From a virus: 64,000 nt of DNA. Under the pieces are notes generated by a model, which had not been told where the DNA came from, ran no database searches, and was given only the letters and a program-made list of their open reading frames with translations. The position numbers were made by a program, and so were the translations under genes. Where the stretch lies: IMG/VR virus record IMGVR_UViG_3300040856_002888, positions 1 through 64,000 of that record, one strand, 5' to 3'. Shown here one piece after another: positions 32,204-40,970 of this stretch; position 1 is the first letter of the stretch; every line of letters starts with the position of its first letter.

Positions 32204-32791
32204 ATGAATATAATGGAATATGACTATTCTTCTCTTCTTAAAAAAGAATGTTTTACTATATATCCTAAAATATTCTATAGCGACGAATGCGCTGAAATTT
32301 GCGAATTGCAAATCGACAATGATATTGTCAACATAGAACCCAATCCAGTTACAAATCCGAGAACACCTAAACAAAACTTTGAGTCTTACACAATTGAAAA
32401 TCAACTGCATTTAGAAGAAAAAATATTAAAATATATTTTTGATTGCAATACTAGAAATTATGGATATGAAATTTGGGGATTTGAAAACGATCCAAGATTA
32501 ATAACCTTCCAGCAAGGTTGTGAGTACGGATACCATTCAAGATTAGATTTTTTTTCAAATGAGTCCTGTGACCAAAAACTAACTGGTTATGTTTTTCTAA
32601 GTGATAAACAAAAATATGAAGGTGGGCAATTCTTAGTAGACCCTTTATATGGCATATCACTACCTAAATATTATAATGAGCAAGGTAATTTGTTAATTTA
32701 TCCATCTTTTGTACCTATAAAAATAAATCCATTATTACAAGGAGCTATGCAAGTTCTTACATTCGATATTGTAGGTCCTAAATTGAAATAA
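32204..32791 (+). CDS. Degenerate 2OG-Fe(II) oxygenase-fold protein, 195 aa
   Basis: Fold signs of prolyl-4-hydroxylase-type enzymes: 'KLTGYVFLSDKQKYEGGQFL', then 'GNLLIYPSFVPIKINPLLQG' and a terminal 'FDIVGPKLK' like the 'IxGPKFR' ending of its paralogues at 38792 and 39415. The iron ligands are not conserved: 'YHSRLD' instead of HxD, and no distal His or Arg. It is probably a binding or structural paralogue rather than an active oxygenase. Start is an ATG after AAAGAG. First gene of the modification cluster. Confidence 0.55.
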   Translation: MNIMEYDYSSLLKKECFTIYPKIFYSDECAEICELQIDNDIVNIEPNPVTNPRTPKQNFESYTIENQLHLEEKILKYIFDCNTRNYGYEIWGFENDPRLITFQQGCEYGYHSRLDFFSNESCDQKLTGYVFLSDKQKYEGGQFLVDPLYGISLPKYYNEQGNLLIYPSFVPIKINPLLQGAMQVLTFDIVGPKLK

Positions 32792-32796
32792 ATATT

Positions 32797-33345
32797 ATGC
32801 TTTACGATCATATAACCTTTCCTGGTGCTGTTGAAAATGTAGTACCAGAATTTCTAAATATTATTGAAAATTTACAAGTTAAAAGTAATCTATCTAGTGG
32901 TAAAGGTAAAAATGTAGATGTCAAATGGTACGGTGGTGGTTACATTTCTGATATAGAAGATGCAATTTATTATTATTTCCAAAAAGCAAATAATAATAAT
33001 TTTGGTTATTCAATTAATAGCATCGATGCAATTAGATTAGAATCATATTCAAAAGACGGATCATTTTCAGAACGAATGGAATTAAACCATTGGGTGCAGA
33101 ATTATTATGATAGAAAACTTGTAGCTATCATAAATTTAAATCCTCCTTTTGATCCAGATATTGCTGGTGGAAAAATTAAACTAATCGCACCTAATGGAAG
33201 TCAAAGTGAGATTGATAAGATTTTTTATCAAAAAACTGGTGCCATTGTAGTATTTAACAGCTTTCAAAAATATATAATTGATACTGTTTCTGTACCACAA
33301 TTAAAATACTTGTTTGCATTTTGTATAGGATCAAAATGGCAATAA
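32797..33345 (+). CDS. Degenerate oxygenase-like protein, 182 aa
   Basis: Starts MLYDHITFPGAVENVVPEFL. The 'RMELNHWVQNYYDRKLVAII', 'AGGKIKLIAP' and 'GAIVVFNSF' order resembles the beta-helix core of 2OG-Fe(II) oxygenases, but the HxD and distal His/Arg are not evident. Terminal Trp-Gln. Overlaps the next gene by about 10 nt. Function uncertain; may be an inactive partner. Confidence 0.4.
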   Translation: MLYDHITFPGAVENVVPEFLNIIENLQVKSNLSSGKGKNVDVKWYGGGYISDIEDAIYYYFQKANNNNFGYSINSIDAIRLESYSKDGSFSERMELNHWVQNYYDRKLVAIINLNPPFDPDIAGGKIKLIAPNGSQSEIDKIFYQKTGAIVVFNSFQKYIIDTVSVPQLKYLFAFCIGSKWQ

Positions 33346-34988
33346 AAAATATTGCAGTATTAGGAAATACATTTGCTGCAAAGGTGATTGCATTATCCTT
33401 GAAGATAAATAATCCGCAAAGTAATCCAATATTATTTACTAATAATGAAAGTTTCAGAACACAAATAATTTCAAATCAATATCTACCTGTAGCTGAACAA
33501 TATTCCTTTCCTTCGTTGTTTTTTAAACATTGTAATATAAGCGTTGCAGAGATTTTTACACAAACAAAGAGCACAGTCGGGCATGGAATTTCTTTTGAAG
33601 GTATAATAGAAAATGAGATAATATTACCAGCTAGGATGACACAGTTACAATTTAGTTTATTAAACTATTATTGTACAAAATATGATTTTTTAAAATTTGA
33701 TTCAACAGAAAGAAAATATCAAGCTTTTATAGAATATCTACTACAAAAAAATAAAAATATCCTTGATGTGCTTACAATCTTTCCATATGATTTATATAAA
33801 AATAATGATAATTTATATCATCTCACCGGCAAATTTCTAACCGAAGGATCTGCAGGTCCTTTATGGTTTAGAATGCCAGGATGTTATGATTTAGATAATC
33901 TTGCTCTTCTTCTAGATAACAAAATATCAGAATTAGGGTTAGACATTATAACTGATAATATAGTAGATGGATCAACTGAAATCCTACCAGTATTAGATGG
34001 AAAAAATAAAAAAAATATAACACAAATTACGACTAGTAGTCAATCTTTTAATGTAGATTTGGTGATTAATACAGGTATAAATAATCTATTTTTTAATAAT
34101 TTTATAGAAAGTGATAAAGAACTTACTACTACAAATCCTACAATAATTTTTTCTGGTTATGAAGATGAACAAATTGATTTTCTTGAACCAGCAATCTATA
34201 ATAACCAGCTTTTAGATAATAAATTTGTTAAAATTTTAAAATATCAAGATTATGCAAAAAAAATATCATTTAGCAATAATGTCAATAATATTAATACACT
34301 TCAAAATAATTTTTTAATTAATGATCTAAATCATTCTAATTATATAGAATTTAATTTAGAAAAATTAGGTTTGAATCCTATATTTAACGAAGAGTTAGTG
34401 GCAGCTAATATTTATATAGATACAATTGTATCAACGATTAATTCTTCCATAATCGATCCAGCAAATTTATATCAATACATTGATTCACTTCAACATAAAT
34501 GGGAAAATTTTAACAAAAATCTTAAGAAATTTAGTTTTTATTTATTGCAGGATAACAATTTGCAAGGTTATGGAATTTTTAATAATACACCAGATACATT
34601 AAAAACTAATTTTAATGATAAAGTACCTAGTTTTAGTACAGATTTTAATAATGAAATTACTTTTGGCAATTCCTACGACAAAGACCCAAATAGTGTAATT
34701 GATTATATAATTTTAGCAGCTCAACTTGGTAACATTACTGCATTTGATTTTGATTTTTCAAGCAGCAACGTGTTTGATAGGTTAGCATTATATCTTGAAA
34801 TTAATGTAAAAGAAAATTTTTACTTTAATGGCTATTTTACTTTTGATGAATTTTTAAATTTATTAATTTTAGAGACTCCGAACTATGGTAATGTAGGACA
34901 AATTACATCAAAAAATGGAGAATACTTTGAAACTTATATAGAACATGTTCCATTCAAACGATTAAGGGCAAGTAATAATGCTATATGA
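33336..34988 (+). CDS. Possible halogenase-related flavoprotein, degenerate, 550 aa
   Basis: ATG at 33336 (MAIKNIAVLGNTFAAKVIAL), with overlap into the preceding gene. The N-terminal beta-strand plus 'LGNTFAAKVIAL' looks like a degraded dinucleotide-binding motif at the place where Trp halogenases have GxGxxG. The size and position next to a clearer halogenase-like gene (35676) support relationship. I see no WxWxIP-like motif or catalytic Lys that I can align, so function is unproven. Asn/Ile/Lys-rich. Confidence 0.4.
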   Translation: MAIKNIAVLGNTFAAKVIALSLKINNPQSNPILFTNNESFRTQIISNQYLPVAEQYSFPSLFFKHCNISVAEIFTQTKSTVGHGISFEGIIENEIILPARMTQLQFSLLNYYCTKYDFLKFDSTERKYQAFIEYLLQKNKNILDVLTIFPYDLYKNNDNLYHLTGKFLTEGSAGPLWFRMPGCYDLDNLALLLDNKISELGLDIITDNIVDGSTEILPVLDGKNKKNITQITTSSQSFNVDLVINTGINNLFFNNFIESDKELTTTNPTIIFSGYEDEQIDFLEPAIYNNQLLDNKFVKILKYQDYAKKISFSNNVNNINTLQNNFLINDLNHSNYIEFNLEKLGLNPIFNEELVAANIYIDTIVSTINSSIIDPANLYQYIDSLQHKWENFNKNLKKFSFYLLQDNNLQGYGIFNNTPDTLKTNFNDKVPSFSTDFNNEITFGNSYDKDPNSVIDYIILAAQLGNITAFDFDFSSSNVFDRLALYLEINVKENFYFNGYFTFDEFLNLLILETPNYGNVGQITSKNGEYFETYIEHVPFKRLRASNNAI

Positions 34989-35679
34989 AAAACAATTGTT
35001 ATCTAAAAAAGATGTAACACGTCTTAAATATTTTTTTGATATAATAAGGTCAGTTCATGATTTTAATAAACATAGAATTCAACAGGAATTAGATGACGTG
35101 CGACTACTTGCTAATGGTATTGTCAGAAAAATTACAGAAACAAATAGTTATTCAATTATTTTTTGTATTGATCCTATAATTGATATCATTAGAACCATTT
35201 ACAATAATATTTTGCAAATTAATACTGACATATATTTAGAAGATATCCAATTTCTTGATTTATCAACAAGTCTAGATTATATTGACAATGGTATTAAAAA
35301 TATAGTTACTCCGGAAAGGTTTAGAAAAACAAAACTTTTAAAATATTCTGATAATTTTTGTCTAGTTCCTTTAAATATAGAATCTATATATTATACCAGT
35401 GATAATAAAAATATTTCAAAATGTGTTGTTAATCCTGGTGATTTTTTATTTTTCCAGCAAGAAGCTTTTTTTTGTAAAAATATGACATACTATCCTATTT
35501 TCCTTGTAATGTTTTATAATAAGGTAAGAAATAAAATTAATATGACTAGACTTTTAAAAAATGATAATACTGATATAAAGAAAAATAATTTGAATCTACA
35601 TAATAAATTATCAAACGTACCGATATCACATTCATTGAAGGATATCAACGATATAATACAAAAAATTGAGGAAGCATGA
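34978..35679 (+). CDS. Unknown protein in modification cluster, 233 aa
   Basis: Starts MLYEKQLLSKKDVTRLKYFF and overlaps the upstream gene by 11 nt. Helical N-terminal half; the central part 'VVNPGDFLFFQQEAFFCKNM' has the 'PGDxxFF' turn seen in cupin and oxygenase folds, but no metal ligands are clear. No family recognised. Tightly coupled to 35676 by a 4-nt overlap. Confidence 0.45.
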   Translation: MLYEKQLLSKKDVTRLKYFFDIIRSVHDFNKHRIQQELDDVRLLANGIVRKITETNSYSIIFCIDPIIDIIRTIYNNILQINTDIYLEDIQFLDLSTSLDYIDNGIKNIVTPERFRKTKLLKYSDNFCLVPLNIESIYYTSDNKNISKCVVNPGDFLFFQQEAFFCKNMTYYPIFLVMFYNKVRNKINMTRLLKNDNTDIKKNNLNLHNKLSNVPISHSLKDINDIIQKIEEA

Positions 35680-37325
35680 GATTAAAAAAGATCATTATTG
35701 TTGGATCAGGTCTTGAAGGTTGGTTAACCGCTTATATATTAAAAACGCAATTACCATTTCTTGAAATTAAAATTATAAATCAGCCTATTCTTGAAGGTAA
35801 TGATATACAAGAAGGAACTTTATACCTTACAAAAAACTTAATTGAATATTTAGACATAAAAGACTTATTCCAAGAAACCCAAGGAGTTATTAACTTTGGG
35901 TCAAGGTATAATAATTGGAATACTACAGACGAAATTTTTGTACATAGTAATTCTATGAATTTTATGAAAATTGATGAAATTCATTGGCCAGAAAAAACTG
36001 AAGACAACGCTGATCAAGATGAAATAGATCCAAATGATGAAGTCGAGAAGTTTAATAAGACATGGAAACGATCCTATCTTAATAGACTATTAAATGACGA
36101 AAAAAAAATTAATTTTTCAGAAATTACATCATTTTTTACCGAAGATAAAATTCCAGATTTAGATATTGCTAGTTTAATGAATTTATTTGACAATAAAGAC
36201 AGATCAATTGCAATCACCTACACAAGTGAAAAACTATTGCCATATATTAAAAGATTAGCTTTACAGCAAGATGTTGAGGTAATAGACGATTATTACCAAC
36301 AACTAATTCAAGAAGAAGACGAAACTATTATCCAAGTTAAAGGAACAAATGATGTTTATGACTGTGATTTTGTTATAGATTGCACAGGAATTCATAGAGA
36401 TGTTGTTACAAATTTTTCTTTTTATAATTTTTGGTTATTTCCTACGCATAAAGTGAATAAAGTAATTTCATATGAAAGTGATATTGCATTAGAAAAAATT
36501 TGGAAAGATTTTTATCCTTTATCAGCAGGTTATGTATATCAAATTCCATTACAAAACTGCACAAGGTATTCTTATGTTTATGCACAAAATTATATCAGTG
36601 ACGAAGATGCGCTGTCAGAGTTAGAAAATCATCTTAATTTGAAAATTGAGAAATATCAAATTATAGATTTAAACATAGGATCAATAGATAAAATTCTTAA
36701 CAAAAATTGCATAGCGTTAGGTAATGCTTCATCGATTATTGAACCTATTTTTATTGATCCCTTAAATCTAATTGTAAAACAGATAGAATCGCTAATTAAT
36801 ATTTTAATTGAAAGCGATAACGACACGGAAGATGATTGTTTTAGTATAGATGAAGAAACATTGATGTTGAAAACTTTAGAATTTAATGAAACTTACTCTA
36901 ATTTTTTTAAAGAAATTTCAGATTTGTCTTTATTATATACTTGGACTAATAATTCTGCTAATTTTTGGAAAGATTGTAAAAATATATATAATCCAAATTC
37001 TACTGAAATTACAACAGGAATAGACGAAACAATGTCTTTTAAAATAAATTACTGGCGTTTTTTTCATGTCTATTACCATACCGAAAATAAACTTTTTAAT
37101 TTTATTAATGAATATGATTTTTTGGTTCCTGTTTTTCATAATAAACTTTATGATATTGAAAAAAGAAAAGAATTATTACAAAACAATGATGTATTAGATT
37201 TTTGTAGTGAAGAAAATTATCTAATTGCCAAAGATTTATTCCAGCAGTTTAAAGAACAATTGTTATCAAATAGTCTTACAATTCAATTATATCAACAAAA
37301 ATATGAGCTTGCTTCTAAAATATAA
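35676..37325 (+). CDS. Tryptophan-halogenase-family flavoprotein, 549 aa
   Basis: Residues 6-16 are 'IIIVGSGLEGW', the FAD-binding GxGxxGW motif. About residue 285 has 'GYVYQIPLQNCTRYSYVYAQ', the position of the halogenase 'GWxWxIPLQ…GYVYS' block with the WxWxIP Trp residues changed. 'NCIALGNASSIIEPI' near 347 matches the 'xAxGxxxxFxEPL' FAD segment. Marine cyanophages encode related halogenases, one shown to be active (VirX1). The altered WxWxIP leaves halogenation versus oxygenation open. Partner flavin reductase not seen. Confidence 0.7.
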   Translation: MRLKKIIIVGSGLEGWLTAYILKTQLPFLEIKIINQPILEGNDIQEGTLYLTKNLIEYLDIKDLFQETQGVINFGSRYNNWNTTDEIFVHSNSMNFMKIDEIHWPEKTEDNADQDEIDPNDEVEKFNKTWKRSYLNRLLNDEKKINFSEITSFFTEDKIPDLDIASLMNLFDNKDRSIAITYTSEKLLPYIKRLALQQDVEVIDDYYQQLIQEEDETIIQVKGTNDVYDCDFVIDCTGIHRDVVTNFSFYNFWLFPTHKVNKVISYESDIALEKIWKDFYPLSAGYVYQIPLQNCTRYSYVYAQNYISDEDALSELENHLNLKIEKYQIIDLNIGSIDKILNKNCIALGNASSIIEPIFIDPLNLIVKQIESLINILIESDNDTEDDCFSIDEETLMLKTLEFNETYSNFFKEISDLSLLYTWTNNSANFWKDCKNIYNPNSTEITTGIDETMSFKINYWRFFHVYYHTENKLFNFINEYDFLVPVFHNKLYDIEKRKELLQNNDVLDFCSEENYLIAKDLFQQFKEQLLSNSLTIQLYQQKYELASKI

Positions 37326-37461
37326 AAAATGTAAAATTAATTTTACGCAAAAAAACAATAGAGAGTACGAGTCAACATTAACTAGTACAAAGAAAATTAT
37401 ATGCACTCATGCATATTCAGTTGATTCTCGAATTTCTTACGTTTATAGGATTATAGAATGA
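37303..37461 (+). CDS. Small ORF directly before radical SAM gene, 52 aa
   Basis: Open frame starting at the ATG at 37303 (MSLLLKYKKCKINFTQKNNR), overlapping 35676-37325 by 23 nt and joined to 37458 by ATGA. No clear ribosome site. Contains two Cys and a Ser/Thr-rich middle. It could be a short partner or precursor peptide for the radical SAM enzyme. It could also be a chance frame. Confidence 0.35.
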   Translation: MSLLLKYKKCKINFTQKNNREYESTLTSTKKIICTHAYSVDSRISYVYRIIE

Positions 37462-38801
37462 AAAATAAAAATCTTGTTTATACACTAATTTGCGACGACG
37501 GGGAAGAATTTTTTTATTATCCATATAAAAGTTTACTTACTAATGCCGACGGTCAAAATTTATATGAAAAAAATCCAATCGGTATTGAAAAAATCAATGA
37601 AATGTATGTATATAGTCCTAAAGATTATCCTCATCAAACTAATGTAAATCCTATTCATCCTTTTTTTAATCCTGGAAAAAAATTAAAAAACCCAAGTAGA
37701 ATTAAAATTCAGTTGGGATTAAAATGTAATTATAAATGTGAATATTGTAGTCAAGCATCTTTTGTTCCTGCTGCATCTCGTACAGATGAAAATGATACAG
37801 ATGTTTTTATGCATAATTTAGAAAATAGTATTGATTTATCATCTTGTACAATGGTGGAACTTTGGGGCGGCGAGCCGCTACTTTATTGGAAAAAAATAAA
37901 AAAATTAGTACCTTTTTTAAAAGAAAAATGTGATGAAGATATTGAATTTACGATGGTTACAAATGGAAGTTTGTTAACACAAGAAAAAATTGATTTTTTT
38001 AAAAAATATAGATTTAATTTAGCAATGTCACATGACGGACCCGGATATCATCTTAGAGGGCCTGATCCATTAGATAATCCTAAAAAGTTTGAATTTGTAA
38101 AACAATTAATAGAAGCTGATAAAAAACAAGAACTTGGGTTTGCTTTTTCAATTGTTTGGACAAAAGAAAATGATGATTACGATCAAACTGTAAAATGGTT
38201 TAGAGATAAATTTGGAACCGATGTTAATATTAATTGTGAAGGAGTTGTCGAAGCCTACGATTTAAAAACTGCACTAAATGATAAAACTGGAAAATTTGAT
38301 CAAAAGTATGTTTATGATTTTAGAGAAAAAATATACAACGGGATAGTAGAAGGTAAGCAACCATTATTACAAGTTGTAGGTATTGTAGAAAAAATTAACG
38401 AATGGTATGGTTCTTTATTATATAAAAAAGATGCAGAGTTTCTTGGGCAAAAATGTGGAATGGATCAAGACGATGAACTAGCTCTAGATTTAAAAGGTAA
38501 TGTACTCACATGCCAAAATGTAGGTTTGGAAAACAAACACCTTGCTGGTCATCTTGACAATTTTGATGCCGTTAGAATTAAATCTAGCAGGCATTGGTCC
38601 TGGAGAAACGAATGTACACATTGTCCTGTTTTACAATTATGCAAAGGGTCCTGTATGTTTCTTACTGGAAAAGAGTTTGCTCAAACTTGCTGGAATGAGT
38701 ATGCCTATAATTTAGGAATTATGTTTGGAGCTATAAAACTATTAACAGGAAAAAAAGTTGTTGATATTCAAGGAGATATACGGAGACCGTCATGGGTGTA
38801 A
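37458..38801 (+). CDS. Radical SAM/SPASM peptide-maturase-type enzyme, 447 aa
   Basis: The radical SAM cluster motif is C90xxxC94xxC97 ('LGLKCNYKCEYCSQASF'), with the SAM-binding 'ELWGGEPLLYW' and 'DGP' elements following. A C-terminal SPASM-like Cys set ('CGMDQDDELALDLKGNVLTC', 'CTHCPVLQLCKGSCMFL', then 'CWNEY') would hold one or two more 4Fe-4S clusters, as in anSME and RiPP maturases. These enzymes modify peptide side chains (thioether, C-C bonds, formylglycine). Here the likely substrate is phage protein, possibly the Cys tract. Full length, no damage. Confidence 0.85.
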   Translation: MKNKNLVYTLICDDGEEFFYYPYKSLLTNADGQNLYEKNPIGIEKINEMYVYSPKDYPHQTNVNPIHPFFNPGKKLKNPSRIKIQLGLKCNYKCEYCSQASFVPAASRTDENDTDVFMHNLENSIDLSSCTMVELWGGEPLLYWKKIKKLVPFLKEKCDEDIEFTMVTNGSLLTQEKIDFFKKYRFNLAMSHDGPGYHLRGPDPLDNPKKFEFVKQLIEADKKQELGFAFSIVWTKENDDYDQTVKWFRDKFGTDVNINCEGVVEAYDLKTALNDKTGKFDQKYVYDFREKIYNGIVEGKQPLLQVVGIVEKINEWYGSLLYKKDAEFLGQKCGMDQDDELALDLKGNVLTCQNVGLENKHLAGHLDNFDAVRIKSSRHWSWRNECTHCPVLQLCKGSCMFLTGKEFAQTCWNEYAYNLGIMFGAIKLLTGKKVVDIQGDIRRPSWV

Positions 38802-39418
38802 ATATTCAAGATGCAAGAGAACCAGGATCGCCTTACCCTCCTATATTTGGCAAGGTAACTGATTATTCTCCTATAAATTACAAAAAATCTCCATTTGTAA
38901 TTTATGAAAAACTTTTTAGTGAAAACGCTTGTAAAGAGATAATAACCAAATTTGAAAAAGGCGGATATAATCATATCAATAACGATTTTGGTAATTTCTT
39001 TTCTATCTCACTAAAGAAAAATTTTTTCCCAGAAGATTATAAATTTTTAGAAAAAATTTTCAACGAAGTTGGCGCAGATGCCAATAAAAATTTTATGCTA
39101 GATCTTATGAATGTAGAAAACCTATATCTGTGTAAATTTGAAAAAGACCAGTTTATAAATTGGCACCATGATTGCGAGTGGTGGAACAATGAAAAACCTT
39201 ACGATAATAAGTTGAGTCTTTTATTATTTTTAAATGACGAAGATATTGTAGGAGGTGAAATTGTTGAATTTCATAGCACAGTTCCTATTCCGCAAAAATT
39301 TCTTTCACAGGGATCTTTATGTATATTACCTGCTTATTATTTTTACAAGATTGCTCCTATTACAAAAGGAACGAAGTATATATTAATCTCTCATATTATT
39401 GGACCAAAATTTAGATGA
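38792..39418 (+). CDS. 2OG-Fe(II) oxygenase-fold protein, altered distal site, 208 aa
   Basis: HxD is present (H125-H126-D127 in 'NWHHDCEWW'). The beta-helix core is 'KLSLLLFLNDEDIVGGEIVEF' (in two parts), and the paralogue-type ending is 'IIGPKFR'. At the distal site, the His of paralogue 39415 (H190) is Tyr185 and the Arg (R200) is Lys195, so iron or 2OG binding is likely weakened. Overlaps the radical SAM gene end by 10 nt and is followed by 39415 with a 4-nt overlap. Confidence 0.6.
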   Translation: MGVNIQDAREPGSPYPPIFGKVTDYSPINYKKSPFVIYEKLFSENACKEIITKFEKGGYNHINNDFGNFFSISLKKNFFPEDYKFLEKIFNEVGADANKNFMLDLMNVENLYLCKFEKDQFINWHHDCEWWNNEKPYDNKLSLLLFLNDEDIVGGEIVEFHSTVPIPQKFLSQGSLCILPAYYFYKIAPITKGTKYILISHIIGPKFR

Positions 39419-40056
39419 TATATGAACCTAATGACATAGCAAAAGCTTCAAAAGAAACAAAGCAAAGAGTTTTTTCTGATTCAAACGGTAGTAGACAACC
39501 TTACTATTTTAAAGAAAATATTTTTACAAAAGAAGAATGTGATAAAATTTGGTCATATTGGAAAAATGAAGATGTTTTCATAGAAATAGTAAATAACGAA
39601 GAAAGTCCGTGGTATAAATATTTTAGAGAAAAAAGGTCTAGGAAACACATGTTCTTGGAAAATGAGATTGATTGGTTAGATGCAAAATTAGATAAAATTG
39701 CTTTAATGGCTAACAGAGATTGTTTTCATCTAGATATAAGTTATGGCTGCTTATCTAAACAATTGATGCAATATGATATTGATGATTGGTTTGATACACA
39801 CGATGATACAAATCATTGGGATAATCATCATCATGATAGAAAATTAACTTTTATAATTCAGTTATCAAACGAAGAAGATTATGATGGAGGTGAGACCATT
39901 GTAGAAGAACATTTAAATATTGCACAACCGAACAATGTAAAGCTTCAAGGTAGTGTGCTTTTATTTCCAACATTTGCAATCCATAAAGTGAATAAAATAA
40001 CAGCTGGTACACGCAGAGCTTTTATTTGCTGGTACGGAGGTCCAAAATTTAGATAG
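39415..40056 (+). CDS. 2OG-Fe(II) oxygenase, prolyl-hydroxylase type, 213 aa
   Basis: Complete catalytic set: H129 and D131 (HxD in 'WFDTHDDTNHWD'), distal H190 and 2OG-binding R200 ('FPTFAIHKVNKITAGTRRAF'), and the 'DGGE' turn. It probably hydroxylates a protein or peptide using O2 and 2-oxoglutarate. It ends in 'GPKFR' like 38792, its apparent degenerate paralogue. Located in the modification cluster, so a phage fibre protein is the likely substrate (inference). Confidence 0.82.
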   Translation: MIYEPNDIAKASKETKQRVFSDSNGSRQPYYFKENIFTKEECDKIWSYWKNEDVFIEIVNNEESPWYKYFREKRSRKHMFLENEIDWLDAKLDKIALMANRDCFHLDISYGCLSKQLMQYDIDDWFDTHDDTNHWDNHHHDRKLTFIIQLSNEEDYDGGETIVEEHLNIAQPNNVKLQGSVLLFPTFAIHKVNKITAGTRRAFICWYGGPKFR

Positions 40057-40058
40057 TT

Positions 40059-40970
40059 ATGATTATTCCACAAATATTTCCTGAAAATAAAACACCTTTG
40101 TACATGATACAGAATGGTGTAGGCAAGTGTGTTTTGTTTAGCAATTTAATAAAAGATCTCTATAATCGTCATGAATCAAAAATTTCTATTAGTTCACCAT
40201 ACCCTAATTTATTTATAAATCATCCACTTGTTGCATCTTCTCTAAGTATGGCCTTGCCAAATGTTACGGTAATGAAGAATTATTTTACCAGTATAACTTA
40301 TTTTGAACCTTACAGATCTGATTACTTATTTGAAGATGAGCATATATTGACTAGTTGGAGAAAAGGTTTGAATTTAGATATTGAAAACTATCAAGATTTT
40401 GTAGAAATTTACACAGATGAAACAGCCCGTACATTTTATGAACAGGTTACAAAAAAAATAGGAAAAAAGTATATCATATTTCAATTAAAAGGCGGAAATA
40501 CTAATAACGGAGAGGATAGACATGATATAATGGTATTTAGAAATTATAGAAAAGAATATGATTTTATTAAAGCTATCCATGATGCTTTTCCAGATTATTT
40601 TTTTATGTGTGTAAAGGTAAAAAACGATAAGTATGATCCAAGAATTGACACGTTGGATAGAATTTGCACGGTTGAAGATGAACCTTTATTAACAATTCAA
40701 GAGTTAGTAAATAATTGCAGCTCATTTATATCTATAGATAGTTGTATACAGCATATGGCTTGCAACAAAATATCGCCTACGCCTGGTGTAGTTTTATGGA
40801 GTACAATAACAAATCCTACCCAAATAGGGCATTTGTTGCATCATAATTTTCAATCTGATACAGTAGAATTTGTAGAGATTGATCCAATCAAAGTAATTAA
40901 AATTCTTAAAGGTATTTTAAATGGAAAAAATCAATCAATGGTCCCAAAAACACAATATCAGCAAAAATGA
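40059..40970 (+). CDS. GT9-like (heptosyltransferase-type) glycosyltransferase, 303 aa
   Basis: Two-domain GT-B look: an N-terminal 'GVGKCVLFSNLIKDLYN' strand-helix and a C-terminal 'CSSFISIDSCIQHMACN', then 'PGVVLWSTITNPTQIGHLL', the pattern of GT9 heptosyltransferases (sugar-nucleotide-binding 'DSxxxHxA'). It may glycosylate the fibre or another phage product. Begins 3 nt after 40056. Its end overlaps the next ATG region by 50 nt. Confidence 0.55.
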   Translation: MIIPQIFPENKTPLYMIQNGVGKCVLFSNLIKDLYNRHESKISISSPYPNLFINHPLVASSLSMALPNVTVMKNYFTSITYFEPYRSDYLFEDEHILTSWRKGLNLDIENYQDFVEIYTDETARTFYEQVTKKIGKKYIIFQLKGGNTNNGEDRHDIMVFRNYRKEYDFIKAIHDAFPDYFFMCVKVKNDKYDPRIDTLDRICTVEDEPLLTIQELVNNCSSFISIDSCIQHMACNKISPTPGVVLWSTITNPTQIGHLLHHNFQSDTVEFVEIDPIKVIKILKGILNGKNQSMVPKTQYQQK

